Positions 29,039 through 37,938 of a stretch of 64,000 bases of DNA are shown piece after piece (within the stretch, counting starts at the first letter, position 1; every line of letters starts with the position of its first letter). The position numbers and the translations under genes were made by a program. Origin of the DNA: Sinomonas mesophila (GTDB taxonomy: Bacteria; Actinomycetota; Actinomycetes; Actinomycetales; Micrococcaceae); contig NZ_MTIC01000008.1 of the NCBI RefSeq assembly GCF_001999765.1, positions 204,330 through 268,329 of the forward strand. The letters run 5' to 3'. Below the pieces are notes generated by a model that saw only the letters and a program-made list of their open reading frames with translations, did not search any database and was not told the DNA's origin.

Positions 29039-29674
29039 TTGAAAAAAACATTCTTAGCGACAATCGTCTTCGCAGCTACGTTGCTTTCGGCATGTTCCAC
29101 TCCGGGGACAAATGTGTCCTCGAGCAGCAGCAGCCCATCTTCGTTAGCCACGGTTTCCAAACCGGCGCAGAGCTTCACGCCCAAATCTTCACCGACACCA
29201 ACGAATCTCTTCCTCGTCGGTAAAGCCGCGACACACAAGGGCGCTGAAATCACCATCAATTCGGCGACGATTGAGCCGCACGTTCTGATGAACCAAACCC
29301 GTTATCGACCAGACACTCCGAGCGCCGTCTTCACACCCTTGGCGCCCCAAACCGGCGCGAAGTTCGTGGTCCTGAAGTCGACCGTAACAAATAACAGCAA
29401 AGTGGGCATGGATCTCACTTGTGGATATCCAATTAAAATCATCGTGGTGAATACAAAAGAACAAGAGTATACCCCGATCGACGACTTGCGGAATATACAA
29501 GGAAACCCTGTCTGTAATGACAGCTTGCAACCAGGCTTCTCTGCAGAGATGACCTGGGCCTTCGAGGTGCCAGCGACTTCCGAAGTGCTTGCTGCCGCGT
29601 TTTGGGATGTAACCGATCTGGGCGGCTACGATGGGGACCCTGCAATCGTCGCTTTCCGCCCTTCGCTCATGTAA
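29039..29674 (+). CDS. Secreted lipoprotein, DUF4352-like
   Basis: The protein has 211 residues. A TTG start gives MKKTFLATIVFAATLLSAC, a clear lipoprotein signal with the lipobox LSAC, then a serine/proline-rich linker to about residue 60. The folded part (GAEITINSATIEPH, AKFVVLKSTVTNNS) reads like the immunoglobulin-like DUF4352 domain. Base composition is lower in GC than its neighbours. It lies inside the segment framed by the two lyase fragments. Confidence 0.75.
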   Translation: MKKTFLATIVFAATLLSACSTPGTNVSSSSSSPSSLATVSKPAQSFTPKSSPTPTNLFLVGKAATHKGAEITINSATIEPHVLMNQTRYRPDTPSAVFTPLAPQTGAKFVVLKSTVTNNSKVGMDLTCGYPIKIIVVNTKEQEYTPIDDLRNIQGNPVCNDSLQPGFSAEMTWAFEVPATSEVLAAAFWDVTDLGGYDGDPAIVAFRPSLM

Positions 29675-29937
29675 CAGCAGCATTCTGTCAAGCAGGGAGT
29701 GCGGAAAGATGAGAATTGTCACGCACCTCCCTGCGGGGCTTGTACTCGCGCGTTCAGAGGCAACAAATGGTCGGTGAAGAGGTTCTGGAACTAGGCCCCA
29801 GAGCAAACCCGTTCTGGAGTTTTCCGTGTGAATTGGCTGCCGTCATTGCGTTTATGCCGCCAGCCTGGACAGCACTTCTGAAGACGATAGGGGATCGGTA
29901 CTTCTCAGCATTCCGGAAGCGTCGGGGAGTGCGCTTG

Positions 29938-30120
29938 ATGAGCGTGATGGCGGTGCGTCTGAGGGCCAGCTTCACCCCGATGATCGCGGCCGCCGTCATA
30001 GCTGCCCCTCCGAGCGGCATCGTTCTCGGGGCCGGCTGGATCACCGTCCTCGCTGGCTGCGGCGTGGCCATCCTTCTGGCATCCAAGGGCCGCAAGAAGG
30101 ACCTCGCCTCGATCCGCTAG
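29938..30120 (+). CDS. Small hypothetical membrane protein
   Basis: From the ATG at 29938 the product is 60 residues with two hydrophobic segments (about 14-30 and 34-50) and a positive tail GRKKDLASIR. The frame is open upstream to 29716, but that part looks non-coding. It is followed by a strong hairpin terminator. No family recognised. Confidence 0.45.
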   Translation: MSVMAVRLRASFTPMIAAAVIAAPPSGIVLGAGWITVLAGCGVAILLASKGRKKDLASIR

Positions 30121-30136
30121 CTCTGCGCACCGCCGT

Positions 30137-30168
30137 CCGGCCCGTCCCTCGTTTCAGGGGCGGGCCGG
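30137..30168. terminator. Hairpin terminator between convergent genes
   Basis: CCGGCCCGTCCCT (30137-30149) pairs with AGGGGCGGGCCGG (30156-30168), with one G-T pair and a six-base loop. It separates the small membrane protein gene from the end of the five-gene operon. Confidence 0.7.
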
Positions 30169-30248
30169 TGATGTGCGAGTCAGCGACCCCCTCGAGCCAT
30201 AGGCACGCAGCAGGTCGAGTCGAGGTCCCAACCCGGGGACAAGTCGCG

Positions 30249-30878
30249 TCATCCTGACCCACTTCCCCGCTTCCATACGCGCTGAGAACCCAATCCGACC
30301 GCGAGTTCTTGAAGCCCTGTGCGGTCGAGGAATCCAGCTACCTCAACGGACCCGTCTGGCCCCACGCGAAGTTCAACGCGATTGATGGCTTGAGCGGGAT
30401 CGTAGTCCGTATATCGATCCGACAGGTGGACAAACCGCTGGTTCGTCGAACCAACAAGCGCACGCTCCATCTCAGCTTGGTCCGCTCGATAGGGCCCGTC
30501 GATGAGCAGGTCAGTGCCGCTCAGCAAGGCCGCGGCGTCCATGCGAGCCTCCAAGTCCTCGTAGACATAACCAGAGAACGTTATTACTCCCAGACCTGCC
30601 CTCTGCGCGGCTAAAGCCAGGGCCGCTCCTGCTCCGGGCTGATCGAAGGGCTCACCTCCGAGGAGCGTGAGACCCTCCACGTCCCGCTCGCGAGCCCCGT
30701 TGACGACCTCGACAGGATCGACAATATATCCACCCCGCGGCGAGAACAGATGCGGATTGATGCACCCTGTGCAGCGAATGCTGCAGCCCTGAAACCACAC
30801 CGCGGTTCGCACCCCGGGCCCTTCCGCCGTGGTGGCGTGAAGGATCCGGGCCACACGCAGCAATTCGCCACCTGTCAA
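30249..30878 (-). CDS. NrdG/PflA-like radical-SAM activating protein
   Basis: The protein has 209 residues. The radical-SAM cluster motif appears as CSIRCTGC (about residues 31-38) after VWFQG, followed by LTLLGGEPFDQP, the GGEP motif that binds SAM. This is the short NrdG/Fer4_12-type activase that makes a 5'-deoxyadenosyl radical, usually to activate a glycyl-radical enzyme. No glycyl-radical enzyme lies nearby. Instead it is the last gene of a coupled operon whose other products are an AAA+ ATPase, DUF1257-like, DUF2997 and HhH membrane proteins. Its start overlaps the previous stop (ATGA). The target is unknown. Confidence 0.85.
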   Translation of the reverse strand: MTGGELLRVARILHATTAEGPGVRTAVWFQGCSIRCTGCINPHLFSPRGGYIVDPVEVVNGARERDVEGLTLLGGEPFDQPGAGAALALAAQRAGLGVITFSGYVYEDLEARMDAAALLSGTDLLIDGPYRADQAEMERALVGSTNQRFVHLSDRYTDYDPAQAINRVELRVGPDGSVEVAGFLDRTGLQELAVGLGSQRVWKRGSGSG

Positions 30879-31615
30879 TCGAACAGACGGCGGCTCGTCT
30901 CGGGCCGGCTGCCCTTCGGCCCGAAAGCCAGCTGTCCGCGAATCGCGAGCAGTCGATGGGGCGCAATGCCGGACGCTGCCACCATTTGCTCGAAACTCGG
31001 GAACCCGTTCTGCTGATCACGAACGAGCACTAGCCTTTCGGCGATCTCCCTGTCCAAACCCAGCCGCTGAAGGTCCGCCGACGAGGCTCGATTGATATCG
31101 ACCGGTCGGGCATTCGGGGTTATCGACTCAGCTGATTGTTGTTGTGAGAGGTCACCAAACGCTGCTTTGACGTCAGAATCCATCGACGGGAATCCGCCAC
31201 TCGAGGTGGGCAGCGGTGCTTGCTGGCCACCTTGGCGGCCTTGAGGCCCACCCGCCGCGTACCATGTCTGGTCGTTGTGCGCCTTCCACAGAAGCCACTT
31301 CCTGTTAATTACGAAGGCCATGATTGTGCTTGCAGCCCAGTTCAATACCAGCAAGCCACCGAAGAGCTGGGATTCCGGACTAGTAGAAGGGTTTTCCTTG
31401 GTACCGGTATCGACCAAGCCCGAGGCAATGAACAGCCCGACTTCAAAGACGGCGAAACCGATGCCCAGAATCCACCACCACGTCGTTTTGGTCTTGATTC
31501 CTCGGACGAGGAACACCACACATCCAAGGAGGCCGAGGCTGAGGATCGGCCACAGGACTCCCGCCGAGTTCCTGATGCGCCACCAGCGCGAGCAGAGCTT
31601 CTCTTCGGGTGTCAT
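30875..31615 (-). CDS. Membrane protein with ComEA-like helix-hairpin-helix domain
   Basis: The protein has 246 residues. Three hydrophobic helices lie at about 17-37, 44-66 and 84-104, followed by a glutamine/glycine-rich linker. Residues about 171-230 read VDINRASSADLQRLGLDREIAERLV and on to FPSFEQMVAASGI, a ComEA/T2SK-type helix-hairpin-helix that usually contacts DNA or proteins. Both ends overlap neighbours by ATGA. It would anchor the system at the membrane with the HhH domain in the cytoplasm (inference). Confidence 0.8.
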   Translation of the reverse strand: MTPEEKLCSRWWRIRNSAGVLWPILSLGLLGCVVFLVRGIKTKTTWWWILGIGFAVFEVGLFIASGLVDTGTKENPSTSPESQLFGGLLVLNWAASTIMAFVINRKWLLWKAHNDQTWYAAGGPQGRQGGQQAPLPTSSGGFPSMDSDVKAAFGDLSQQQSAESITPNARPVDINRASSADLQRLGLDREIAERLVLVRDQQNGFPSFEQMVAASGIAPHRLLAIRGQLAFGPKGSRPETSRRLFD

Positions 31616-31833
31616 GGCAGCCTTTTGTGGTCAACGATCTGGTTTTGAACTGTGGCCGACTCAGACATCTGTACGTGATATTCGTCGGTCAGGCGAGAGT
31701 CAACGACGGTAGTCCCGGGGACTAGCTGGTTGATGGTTTCGTAGGAGGAAAGGCATGAGGGGCCGGGAGCCCCCGAGACCCCGGCCGTGATCACGCCGTC
31801 GGGACCCACATTGACCGTGATACGCCTCGTCAT
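31612..31833 (-). CDS. DUF2997 family protein
   Basis: The protein has 73 residues beginning MTRRITVNVGPDGVITAGV and containing SGAPGPSCLSSYETI. A short beta-rich start plus a G-x-x-C motif is the DUF2997 pattern. In cyanobacteria and some actinobacteria DUF2997 genes stand beside DUF1257 (Ycf35) and Ycf46-like AAA genes, as here. The single conserved cysteine could be the site of modification or thioester chemistry (inference). It overlaps both neighbours by four bases. Confidence 0.75.
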   Translation of the reverse strand: MTRRITVNVGPDGVITAGVSGAPGPSCLSSYETINQLVPGTTVVDSRLTDEYHVQMSESATVQNQIVDHKRLP

Positions 31834-32255
31834 CGCCGCTCTTCGAACACGAGCTGGACAGTCCCGTCCTGCGCCGTCTGCGTCAGGAGGGTGAGCCCCA
31901 TGGCTGCCGCTTGCTGCCGGACTGACTCGACGGTGCGGAACTGGAGGATGGATCCGACGGCAGCATCCAGCTCACCGAGCATCTGCGGGGTCGCCTCTTC
32001 TACGCCGTCGACTCGTCCGAGAAAGACATCTCCCACACGCGCAAAAGTCAGTCTGCCATATCGGCTGTACGCGGTGACGCGGCCTTCCGACTGTTGAATG
32101 TCGGTGGCCCCTAGTGCTTCAAGTGCCTCCAGGAGCAAATCTTGGTCCTGGACCCTTGTTGCCTTGCACTTCTCGCAGAGATCAGTGCTTCGCGATTCCT
32201 TCAGGGCGGCGATCGCCGCGATACCGAGAGGGATGAGGAGTACTTCGAGGCTCAT
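31830..32255 (-). CDS. DUF1257/Ycf35-like protein with N-terminal membrane anchor
   Basis: The ATG at 32255 gives 141 residues and begins one base after the AAA gene stop (TGACATG). An N-terminal hydrophobic segment (MSLEVLLIPLGIAAIAAL) is followed by CEKC, then an alpha/beta domain with LLLEALEALGATDIQQ, YGRLTFARVGDVF and the C-terminal DGTVQLVFEERR. The domain resembles DUF1257, but the membrane anchor and CxxC are additions. The similarity is judged by eye and is moderate. Confidence 0.6.
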   Translation of the reverse strand: MSLEVLLIPLGIAAIAALKESRSTDLCEKCKATRVQDQDLLLEALEALGATDIQQSEGRVTAYSRYGRLTFARVGDVFLGRVDGVEEATPQMLGELDAAVGSILQFRTVESVRQQAAAMGLTLLTQTAQDGTVQLVFEERR

Positions 32256-32256
32256 G

Positions 32257-33897
32257 TCAGTACTCGATCTGCCGTCCGCCACGATAGGAAATGACATCTT
32301 GTCCACCGGATGCCCCCACGGTCACGAGACTACCGAATTCCTCGGTGGAGGTTGCGGCAACGGCGCGGTTGCTGGCCCAATCGCGGATTGCCCGGATCTG
32401 CTCTTCCTGGGTCTTGGACAGTGGGGTCGTGTTGCGGATGCTGCGGAACAAGTCATCCTCTTCGACGGGTCGCCGCTCCGAGAAGGCATCGAAGCACGCG
32501 CTGACAACGGCCTCGGCGACTTCGGCTCCCGAGTAGCCATTACTCGCTTCGGCAAGCCTCTCCAGAAGATCCTCGGTGATGGCCAGACGACCGGTTGCCC
32601 GCGAAGCTCCAGTGAGCCTTTGCCCAAGCTGCAGACGCCAGATGGACGTGAGCTCGGCTGGCGTCGGCAGGTCAACGAAGAAAATTTCATCGAATCTTCC
32701 TTTGCGCAGGAATTCAGGAGGCAACCCATCGATCTTGTTGGCAGTGGCGATCACGAAGACCGGCTTAGTCTTCTCCTGCATCCATGTGAGGAAGGTGCCA
32801 AAGACGCGCTGGCTTGTACCGGAATCCCCTGATGACGCCGATCCGAATCCCTTCTCTATCTCGTCGATCCAAAGGATCGATGGGGCCACGGCCTCGGCGA
32901 GTTTCAGGACATTCCGCATGTTCTGCTCGCTGGAACCAACAAGGCCGGAGAAGACGCGGCCCACGTCCATTCGGAGCAGAGGCAAGCGCCACAGCGTAGA
33001 CATGCATTTTGCGGTCAGGCTCTTCCCGCAACCGGGCACCCCCGTGATGAGGACTCCCTTTGGCGCAGGGATCGACCATTCGCTGGCCGCAGGTAGCCAG
33101 GAACCGTTCCTCTTCTCAAGCCAGGACTTGAGATTCTCCAGCCCCCCGATGTCGGCCATGGATCCTGAACGCTCGACGAACTCTAGAAGGCCAGACTTCT
33201 TGATGGTTTGCCGCTTCTCGTCGAGGACCAGCGCGATATCGTTCGCGTCGAGGCGTCGGTCGGAGGCGATAGCTCGGGCGAATGCGTTCTCCGCCTCGCC
33301 CATCGTCAATCCTTGAGCTGCTTCGAGGAGCCGCTCCCTATCCTCAGGAGACAGGTCCACGACGATGTTTGCAGCATTAGCGGTGACTATGTCATTCAGG
33401 ACTGCCTCGATCTCTGCTTTCTCGGGGAGTGGCAGGTCGACGACACTCACCTCCTTCTCGAGGTCCGCCGGGAGGGTGAGTCCTGGCGCCACGATCAGCA
33501 ACGTGTGCGGCACCCGGCCCATCCGAAACTCACGTGCGGAGTCCAGAACGGCACGAATCACGCTTGGTTCTGCGGGACGGCCGCCGGCTCCGAGATAGTG
33601 ATGGAGGTCGAAGAAAACGAAGATCGTAGGATCGACAGCCTTGGCCGCTTCCGAGAGCGCAGTATCGGGGGCCATGGGGCGTCCCCCATTGGCTCCGTCC
33701 ACGAGCCCCTTGGTCAGAGTGTAGGTGACCACTTTCCTCGGCCGTCGCAGCTCAGGATCCTGGGCAATGGCGTGAACCGCCGAAACGACTCGGTCCGCTT
33801 CATGGGTCTCGACCAACAGCACCGGCTGTCGTGCCCTAATAAGGTCGATGAGCGTCTCTTGGAAGTTCAATCTTGTCAACGCCACTTCCCATGCCAC
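32257..33897 (-). CDS. Ycf46-like AAA+ ATPase
   Basis: The protein has 546 residues. The N-terminal about 240 residues form a degenerate AAA-like module ([24 protein letters not shown]). The C-terminal module is a classical AAA+: [15 protein letters not shown] near 280, [11 protein letters not shown] near 340, [25 protein letters not shown] with the arginine finger, and a lid helix region. This two-module layout is typical of Ycf46. It opens the five-gene operon. GTG at 33897 is used; an alternative GTG at 33885 sits eight bases after AGGTGG. It probably remodels or loads a partner complex with the coupled proteins. Confidence 0.87.
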   Translation of the reverse strand: MAWEVALTRLNFQETLIDLIRARQPVLLVETHEADRVVSAVHAIAQDPELRRPRKVVTYTLTKGLVDGANGGRPMAPDTALSEAAKAVDPTIFVFFDLHHYLGAGGRPAEPSVIRAVLDSAREFRMGRVPHTLLIVAPGLTLPADLEKEVSVVDLPLPEKAEIEAVLNDIVTANAANIVVDLSPEDRERLLEAAQGLTMGEAENAFARAIASDRRLDANDIALVLDEKRQTIKKSGLLEFVERSGSMADIGGLENLKSWLEKRNGSWLPAASEWSIPAPKGVLITGVPGCGKSLTAKCMSTLWRLPLLRMDVGRVFSGLVGSSEQNMRNVLKLAEAVAPSILWIDEIEKGFGSASSGDSGTSQRVFGTFLTWMQEKTKPVFVIATANKIDGLPPEFLRKGRFDEIFFVDLPTPAELTSIWRLQLGQRLTGASRATGRLAITEDLLERLAEASNGYSGAEVAEAVVSACFDAFSERRPVEEDDLFRSIRNTTPLSKTQEEQIRAIRDWASNRAVAATSTEEFGSLVTVGASGGQDVISYRGGRQIEY

Positions 33898-34135
33898 CTT
33901 AGGTCGTACAGTTCCCCCGATTAACGGGCCGACAGGGGGAGCTTATGCCAAACGGCCGAGATTCGTCGTGGAATCAAGTCTGTGTTCCCCAAGGCGTCCT
34001 CAGGTACGCCGCCCAATGTCCAGAACCAAGTGTCCGGTGCCACGTCGATCCAGATTCCTACCAGACGGTAGTGATGTAGTGTCAGCTCCGCTGCTTAAGG
34101 ACGAATCAACGATCATGAATATGGGGGAAGTTCTG

Positions 34136-34489
34136 ATGTCGCATCAGATCATCATAAACAACGGGCCTTCTCAGGTTCCGGCGGGAAAGCTTATGGAGTT
34201 CGACGGCGGCGCCGCCGATTTCCTCGGAACGCAGCTCCTGGGCTGGCTCGTCACTATCTGCACGGCCGGAATCTGCTATCCCTTCGCACTCGTGCTTCTG
34301 GAGCGGTGGCGGGCAAAGCACACGCTCTTGCAGGGTCGGCGCCTTGAATTCAAGGGAACGGCCATGGGCCTCTTCGGGCTATGGATCAAGTGGTTCCTCC
34401 TGATCATCGTCACGCTCGGGATCTACAGCTTCTGGGTGATGCCACGCATCACGCGCTGGAAGGTCGAGAACACCGTCTACGCGAACTGA
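34136..34489 (+). CDS. DUF898 family membrane protein
   Basis: The ATG at 34136 has GGGGGAAG five bases upstream and gives 117 residues. After a short polar start it has hydrophobic segments at about 28-48 and 80-102, with FDGGAADFLGTQLLGW and WVMPRITRWKVENT typical of the DUF898/YjgN-like family. It is divergent from the AAA operon. Its stop lies directly next to the truncated lyase copy, so it marks the right end of the inserted segment. Confidence 0.7.
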   Translation: MSHQIIINNGPSQVPAGKLMEFDGGAADFLGTQLLGWLVTICTAGICYPFALVLLERWRAKHTLLQGRRLEFKGTAMGLFGLWIKWFLLIIVTLGIYSFWVMPRITRWKVENTVYAN

Positions 34490-34497
34490 ACGCAGGG

Positions 34498-34951
34498 ACG
34501 CGAGCGTCCCGGCGGCGCCGCCGAACTGGACCATGAGCGCGAGCTGCGCCGGACGCCGTCGAGCTGCTCGCGCAGGAGCCCGACGCCGGCCCGGCACTGG
34601 AGCATCGTGGCGGTGTCCATGATGTCCTGGGTGGTCGCGCCCCCAGTGGATGTACCCGCCGTCGTCCCCGCACTGCTCGGCGAGCTGCTCGACGATCGGC
34701 AGGATCGGGTAGCCCACGATGTCGGTCTCGCGCCGCAGCCGCTCCTGGTCGAGCGCGTCGAAGCTCGCGGCCGCGGTGATGCGCGCGGCGGCGTCCGCGG
34801 GGATGAGGCCGACGGCGGCCTCCGCCCTCGCGAGGGCCGTCTCGGTGTCGATGACGCGGCCCACGTAGGCGCGGTCGCTGAAGACCTCGCGCATTTCAGG
34901 GGTGCCGAACATGTCGCGGAACAGGAGGGAGTCGTAGACGGTGCTGCTCAT
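34498..34951 (-). pseudogene. Fumarase/aspartase-superfamily lyase, N-terminal fragment (second copy)
   Basis: The natural ATG at 34951 has AGAGAAGG upstream. The frame encodes the lyase N-terminus (SSTVYDSLLFRDMFGTPEMREVF) to GGYIHWG at about residue 105. It then shifts frame, loses about 150 bp relative to the other copy, and ends within LMVQFGGAAGTLASL. Everything downstream is replaced by the unrelated DUF898 region. Segments 34498-34547 and 34548-34660 align closely to 28045-28095 and 28250-28366. It follows the dctA remnant by 36 bp, an old operon. Confidence 0.8.
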
Positions 34952-34987
34952 GGGTGTGCCTTCTCTTCGGGTCGGTGTTGGTGGAAG

Positions 34988-35950
34988 TCAGTGCCGGGCG
35001 GCGAGCGGCGCCTGGGCGACCGGGGCGCCGTCGTGCGCCGCGCCGTCGTGCGCGTCCCGGGCCTCCCCCGCCTCCTCGGCTGCGGCGAGCTCGGCCTGGA
35101 ACTCCCTGGGCTTCGCGAGGGCCCGGCGGACGCGGGCGACGTCCATCTCCCGGGTCCAGCGGGAGACGACGAGCGTGGCGACGACGTTGCCGAACGTGTT
35201 GCAGAAGGCCGTGGCCATGGACATGAAGCGGTAGACGCCGAACAGGATCGCCACGCCCTCCACGGGCAGGTAGCCGGTCGCGGCCACGGTCGAGGCGAAC
35301 ACGACGTACGTGCCGCCGGAGACGGTCGCGGCACCCTTCGAGGTCAGGAGCATGATGAGCAGGAGCCCGACCTGCTCGGCGAAGCCCATGTGGATCCCGT
35401 ACGCGTTGGCGAGGAACAGGGTGCAGATCGCCATGCAGAGGCTCGTGCCGTCGAGGTTGAACGCGTACCCGGTCGGGACCACGAGGCCCACGCCCTGCTG
35501 CGAGACGCCCGTGGCCGGCAGCTTGCGCAGGAGGCCCGGGAGGGCGGACTCGGACGAGGCGGTGCCGAGCACCATCGACATCTCGTCGCGGACCATGTTG
35601 AGCAGGCGGAACACGTTGAACCCGGCGACGAGGCAGACGCGGCCCATGACGACGGTGACGAAGAGCGCGATCACGAGCCAGTACTCGAGCACGAGCGCGG
35701 CCAGGGCGACGAGCATCGCGGAGCCGTTCGTGCCCACCGAGTAGGCGATCGCGCCGAACGCGCCGATCGGGGCGAGCCTCATGACGACGTTGACGAAGCC
35801 GAAGAACGCCTCCGAGACGGTGTCGAGGCCCGAGCTGATCGTGGTCAGGACGGCGGGCTTGAGCGTCAGGAGGCCGGCGCCGAACACGACGGCGAGGATC
35901 ACGACCTGCAGGAGCTGCCCGGAGGTGCGGGCTGCGGCGGCAATACCCGG
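34988..35950 (-). pseudogene. dctA-like dicarboxylate symporter, 5' end missing
   Basis: The C-terminal about 320 residues of a DAACS (Na+/H+:dicarboxylate) symporter are intact, including APIGAFGAIAYSVG, the serine-rich GTASSESALPG loop, GYAFNLDGTS and LTSKGAATVSGG. The first about 130-150 residues are absent: homology stops near 35945, where the stop of the DUF5655 gene begins. The ORF has no proper start, so it is not functional as such. With the lyase it once formed a dicarboxylate-use operon. Confidence 0.85.
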
Positions 35951-35955
35951 AGCGG

Positions 35956-36405
35956 CTAGCTGTCGCGCTGCAGGCCGACGGTGTCGTGGGACTCCTGCAG
36001 CCATCCCCTGAGTTCCTCGTCGACGTCGTCCAGCGACCCGATTCGGACGGAGTGCGCGAACCACCGCGGGCCGTAGGACTCGGTCTTCACGATGCGCGGG
36101 CTGTCGAGCCAGCGGCGGAGGGCGAAGCTGAGCAGGAGGTCGTGCTTCCGGGGCTGGAGCCCGGCGAACCTGACCCTGGCCACGCACACGAGCCGCGTCT
36201 TCTGGGGCAGCACCTGCACGTCGCCCAGGGACTCGAGCATCGCCACGCAGGCCCGCCCGAGCCGCAGCACCTGGGAATCGGAGTGGGAGAGCAGCTGCTC
36301 GAGGGAGTAGAGGCCGCACGAGTGCCAGAGATTCCGGCTGACGAGCCGCGCGCCGCAGCGAGGGCAGATCCACAGACCTGCCAGCTCAGAGTCCCCAGGC
36401 CCCAC
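35956..36405 (-). CDS. DUF5655 domain protein
   Basis: The protein has 149 residues from a GTG start. A zinc-ribbon-like N-terminus (CPRCG) and WHSCG precede the DUF5655 region (LRLGRACVAMLESLG, RKHDLLLSFALRRWLDS, SYGPRWFAHSVRI). Function of the family is unknown. Its end coincides with the breakpoint of the dctA remnant, so the last few residues may be changed by the rearrangement. Confidence 0.7.
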   Translation of the reverse strand: MGPGDSELAGLWICPRCGARLVSRNLWHSCGLYSLEQLLSHSDSQVLRLGRACVAMLESLGDVQVLPQKTRLVCVARVRFAGLQPRKHDLLLSFALRRWLDSPRIVKTESYGPRWFAHSVRIGSLDDVDEELRGWLQESHDTVGLQRDS

Positions 36406-36576
36406 GGTTCGCTTCGCACCCGAGAGAGACGTCCTACGGATTCATGATCGGGGGATCGCTCCGGCGGCGCGAGGGGCCGGGTCGCGCGATCCTCTTCCAC
36501 TGAAGGTGAAGCTGGGACTTCTGCGACGACGACGGTCCTGCCGCCCCCGTAACTCCAATCCTGTGGGACGAGCTGC

Positions 36577-37329
36577 TCAGATGAAGCCCATGGGGTCGAC
36601 CGTCTGCCCGTCCAGGAGCACTTCGAAGTGGAGGTGACAGCCGGTGGAGGCCCCGGTCGTGCCCACGCCGGCGATCCGCTGGCCCGCGGCCACGGCCTGC
36701 CCCACGGAGACCTCGATGGAGGCCAAGTGGTTGTACGTGGTCTGCAGCCCGTTGCCGTGGTCCACGACGATGCTGTTCCCGCCGCCGTAGGGGTGCCAAC
36801 CGGCCTCGACCACGGTGCCCGCCCCAGCGGCCATCACCCGGGTGGAGCAGGAGGCGGCGAAGTCGGTCCCGGTGTGCATCTCGGCCGCGCCGCCGAAAGG
36901 GCTGTAGCGGTAGCCGAAGGGCGAGGAGACTCTCAGGGACGCAAGCGGGCCGGCCAGGGCCGAACGCGGGGCCGGGGCAGACTGAACGGCAGCGGACTGC
37001 CCCTCCACGGATCCGGCCGCGGGGGCCTTCGGCGGAGCGGGGGTGCTGGCCACGCCCGGGCGCTGGAAGGACAGTTCGGCGGCCGGCTCGGCGGTGACTG
37101 GTGCCGCGGCTGCCGGCGCCGCCCCGGAGGCGGAGGCCTGCAGTTGGGCGGTCCGGGCGGGGGCATCGGCCCCGACGGCCGCCGGCACCGCGCCAAGCGC
37201 GACGACGCCGGTCAGCAGAGCCAGGGAACCTGCCTGCGTGCGGGGGTTGGCCAGGGCCGCGGCGGCGGCCAAGTAGAACGGGCGGGCGGGAGCGGCGCGA
37301 CGGCGGCCGCGGGCGCGGTTGCGGATCAT
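36577..37329 (-). CDS. M23 (LytM) family peptidoglycan endopeptidase
   Basis: The protein has 250 residues. A basic N-terminus and a hydrophobic segment (about 33-53) direct export. An alanine/proline-rich linker follows to about 130. The LytM domain has the zinc ligands HTGTD (about 150-154) and HLHFE (about 232-236). It cuts cross-links in peptidoglycan during growth. The long leader carries a c-di-AMP riboswitch on the same strand, a common arrangement for actinobacterial cell-wall hydrolases. Confidence 0.92.
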   Translation of the reverse strand: MIRNRARGRRRAAPARPFYLAAAAALANPRTQAGSLALLTGVVALGAVPAAVGADAPARTAQLQASASGAAPAAAAPVTAEPAAELSFQRPGVASTPAPPKAPAAGSVEGQSAAVQSAPAPRSALAGPLASLRVSSPFGYRYSPFGGAAEMHTGTDFAASCSTRVMAAGAGTVVEAGWHPYGGGNSIVVDHGNGLQTTYNHLASIEVSVGQAVAAGQRIAGVGTTGASTGCHLHFEVLLDGQTVDPMGFI

Positions 37330-37335
37330 GGGAGC

Positions 37336-37503
37336 CTCTCACGCCTGCGAAGTTAGCTGTCGGGTTCGGCAGAGGCTGCCGGCGCGCCATCTCTGACGGC
37401 ACACTTCACCCCGAGCGCAGGGCCCCCGTGCGCACTCTGGTTCCCCCGCCCCTGCCATCGACGAACGGATGAAGCGCTTCCGCTGGCAGGGCTCGGCGAA
37501 CGG
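37336..37503 (-). promoter_or_regulatory. c-di-AMP riboswitch (ydaO/yuaA class)
   Basis: On the minus strand the leader reads in order GCCGAGCCCTGCC, GGGGCGGGGGAACCA, CTCGGGGTGAAG, GAACCCGACAGCTAAC and TTCGCAGGCGTGAGAGG, then the M23 start six bases later. These blocks match the conserved core of the ydaO class, which turns expression off when c-di-AMP binds. The match is from memory of the consensus; order and spacing fit. Confidence 0.9.
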
Positions 37504-37558
37504 GAGGCTGCATACCCCACCGGGGTAGCGGTGCCGAGCCTACCCGGACGAAAACCGT

Positions 37559-37575
37559 CGTTACAAATCCGTGAC
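37559..37575 (-). promoter_or_regulatory. Possible MtrA-type binding site upstream of the riboswitch
   Basis: The minus strand reads GTCACGGATTTGTAACG, two half-sites similar to those reported for MtrA before cell-wall hydrolase genes of actinobacteria. Position upstream of the leader fits a promoter-proximal site. Assigned by resemblance only. Confidence 0.4.
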
Positions 37576-37938
37576 CTTCGAGCGGACAAGGTTTTGACGA
37601 ATACCCTCTGGGGGTATAGCTTCGCTCGGAGGGAACCCGGCGTGGGTCCGGCGCCCCGCGCGCCCTCAGAACAGCTCTCTGATGGCCGCGTGCGGGGCAA
37701 ACCCAGGGGCGGAGAGCCGTTCTCCCTCCGAAACTGGCACTGGAACCGTCGGGTCGACTGCGGAAGCCGGCAACACGCCGTCGTTCGCGGAGGCATCCAC
37801 GGGCCAGCCGCCGGCACAGCAGCCGCCCGGGGTTTGAGTTCCGCGAGGGCGAACACAGTCGTGTCCGGCGCCAGCCTCACCAGCAGATCGATCGGCTGTG
37901 CCACGCCCGATCGCGCGACCAGTTCGCCTGTGCCACCC

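Noticed and set aside
34607..35959. 450-codon plus-strand frame opposite dctA
   Set aside because: It has repetitive charged composition and no start signal; the opposite strand encodes a recognisable symporter.
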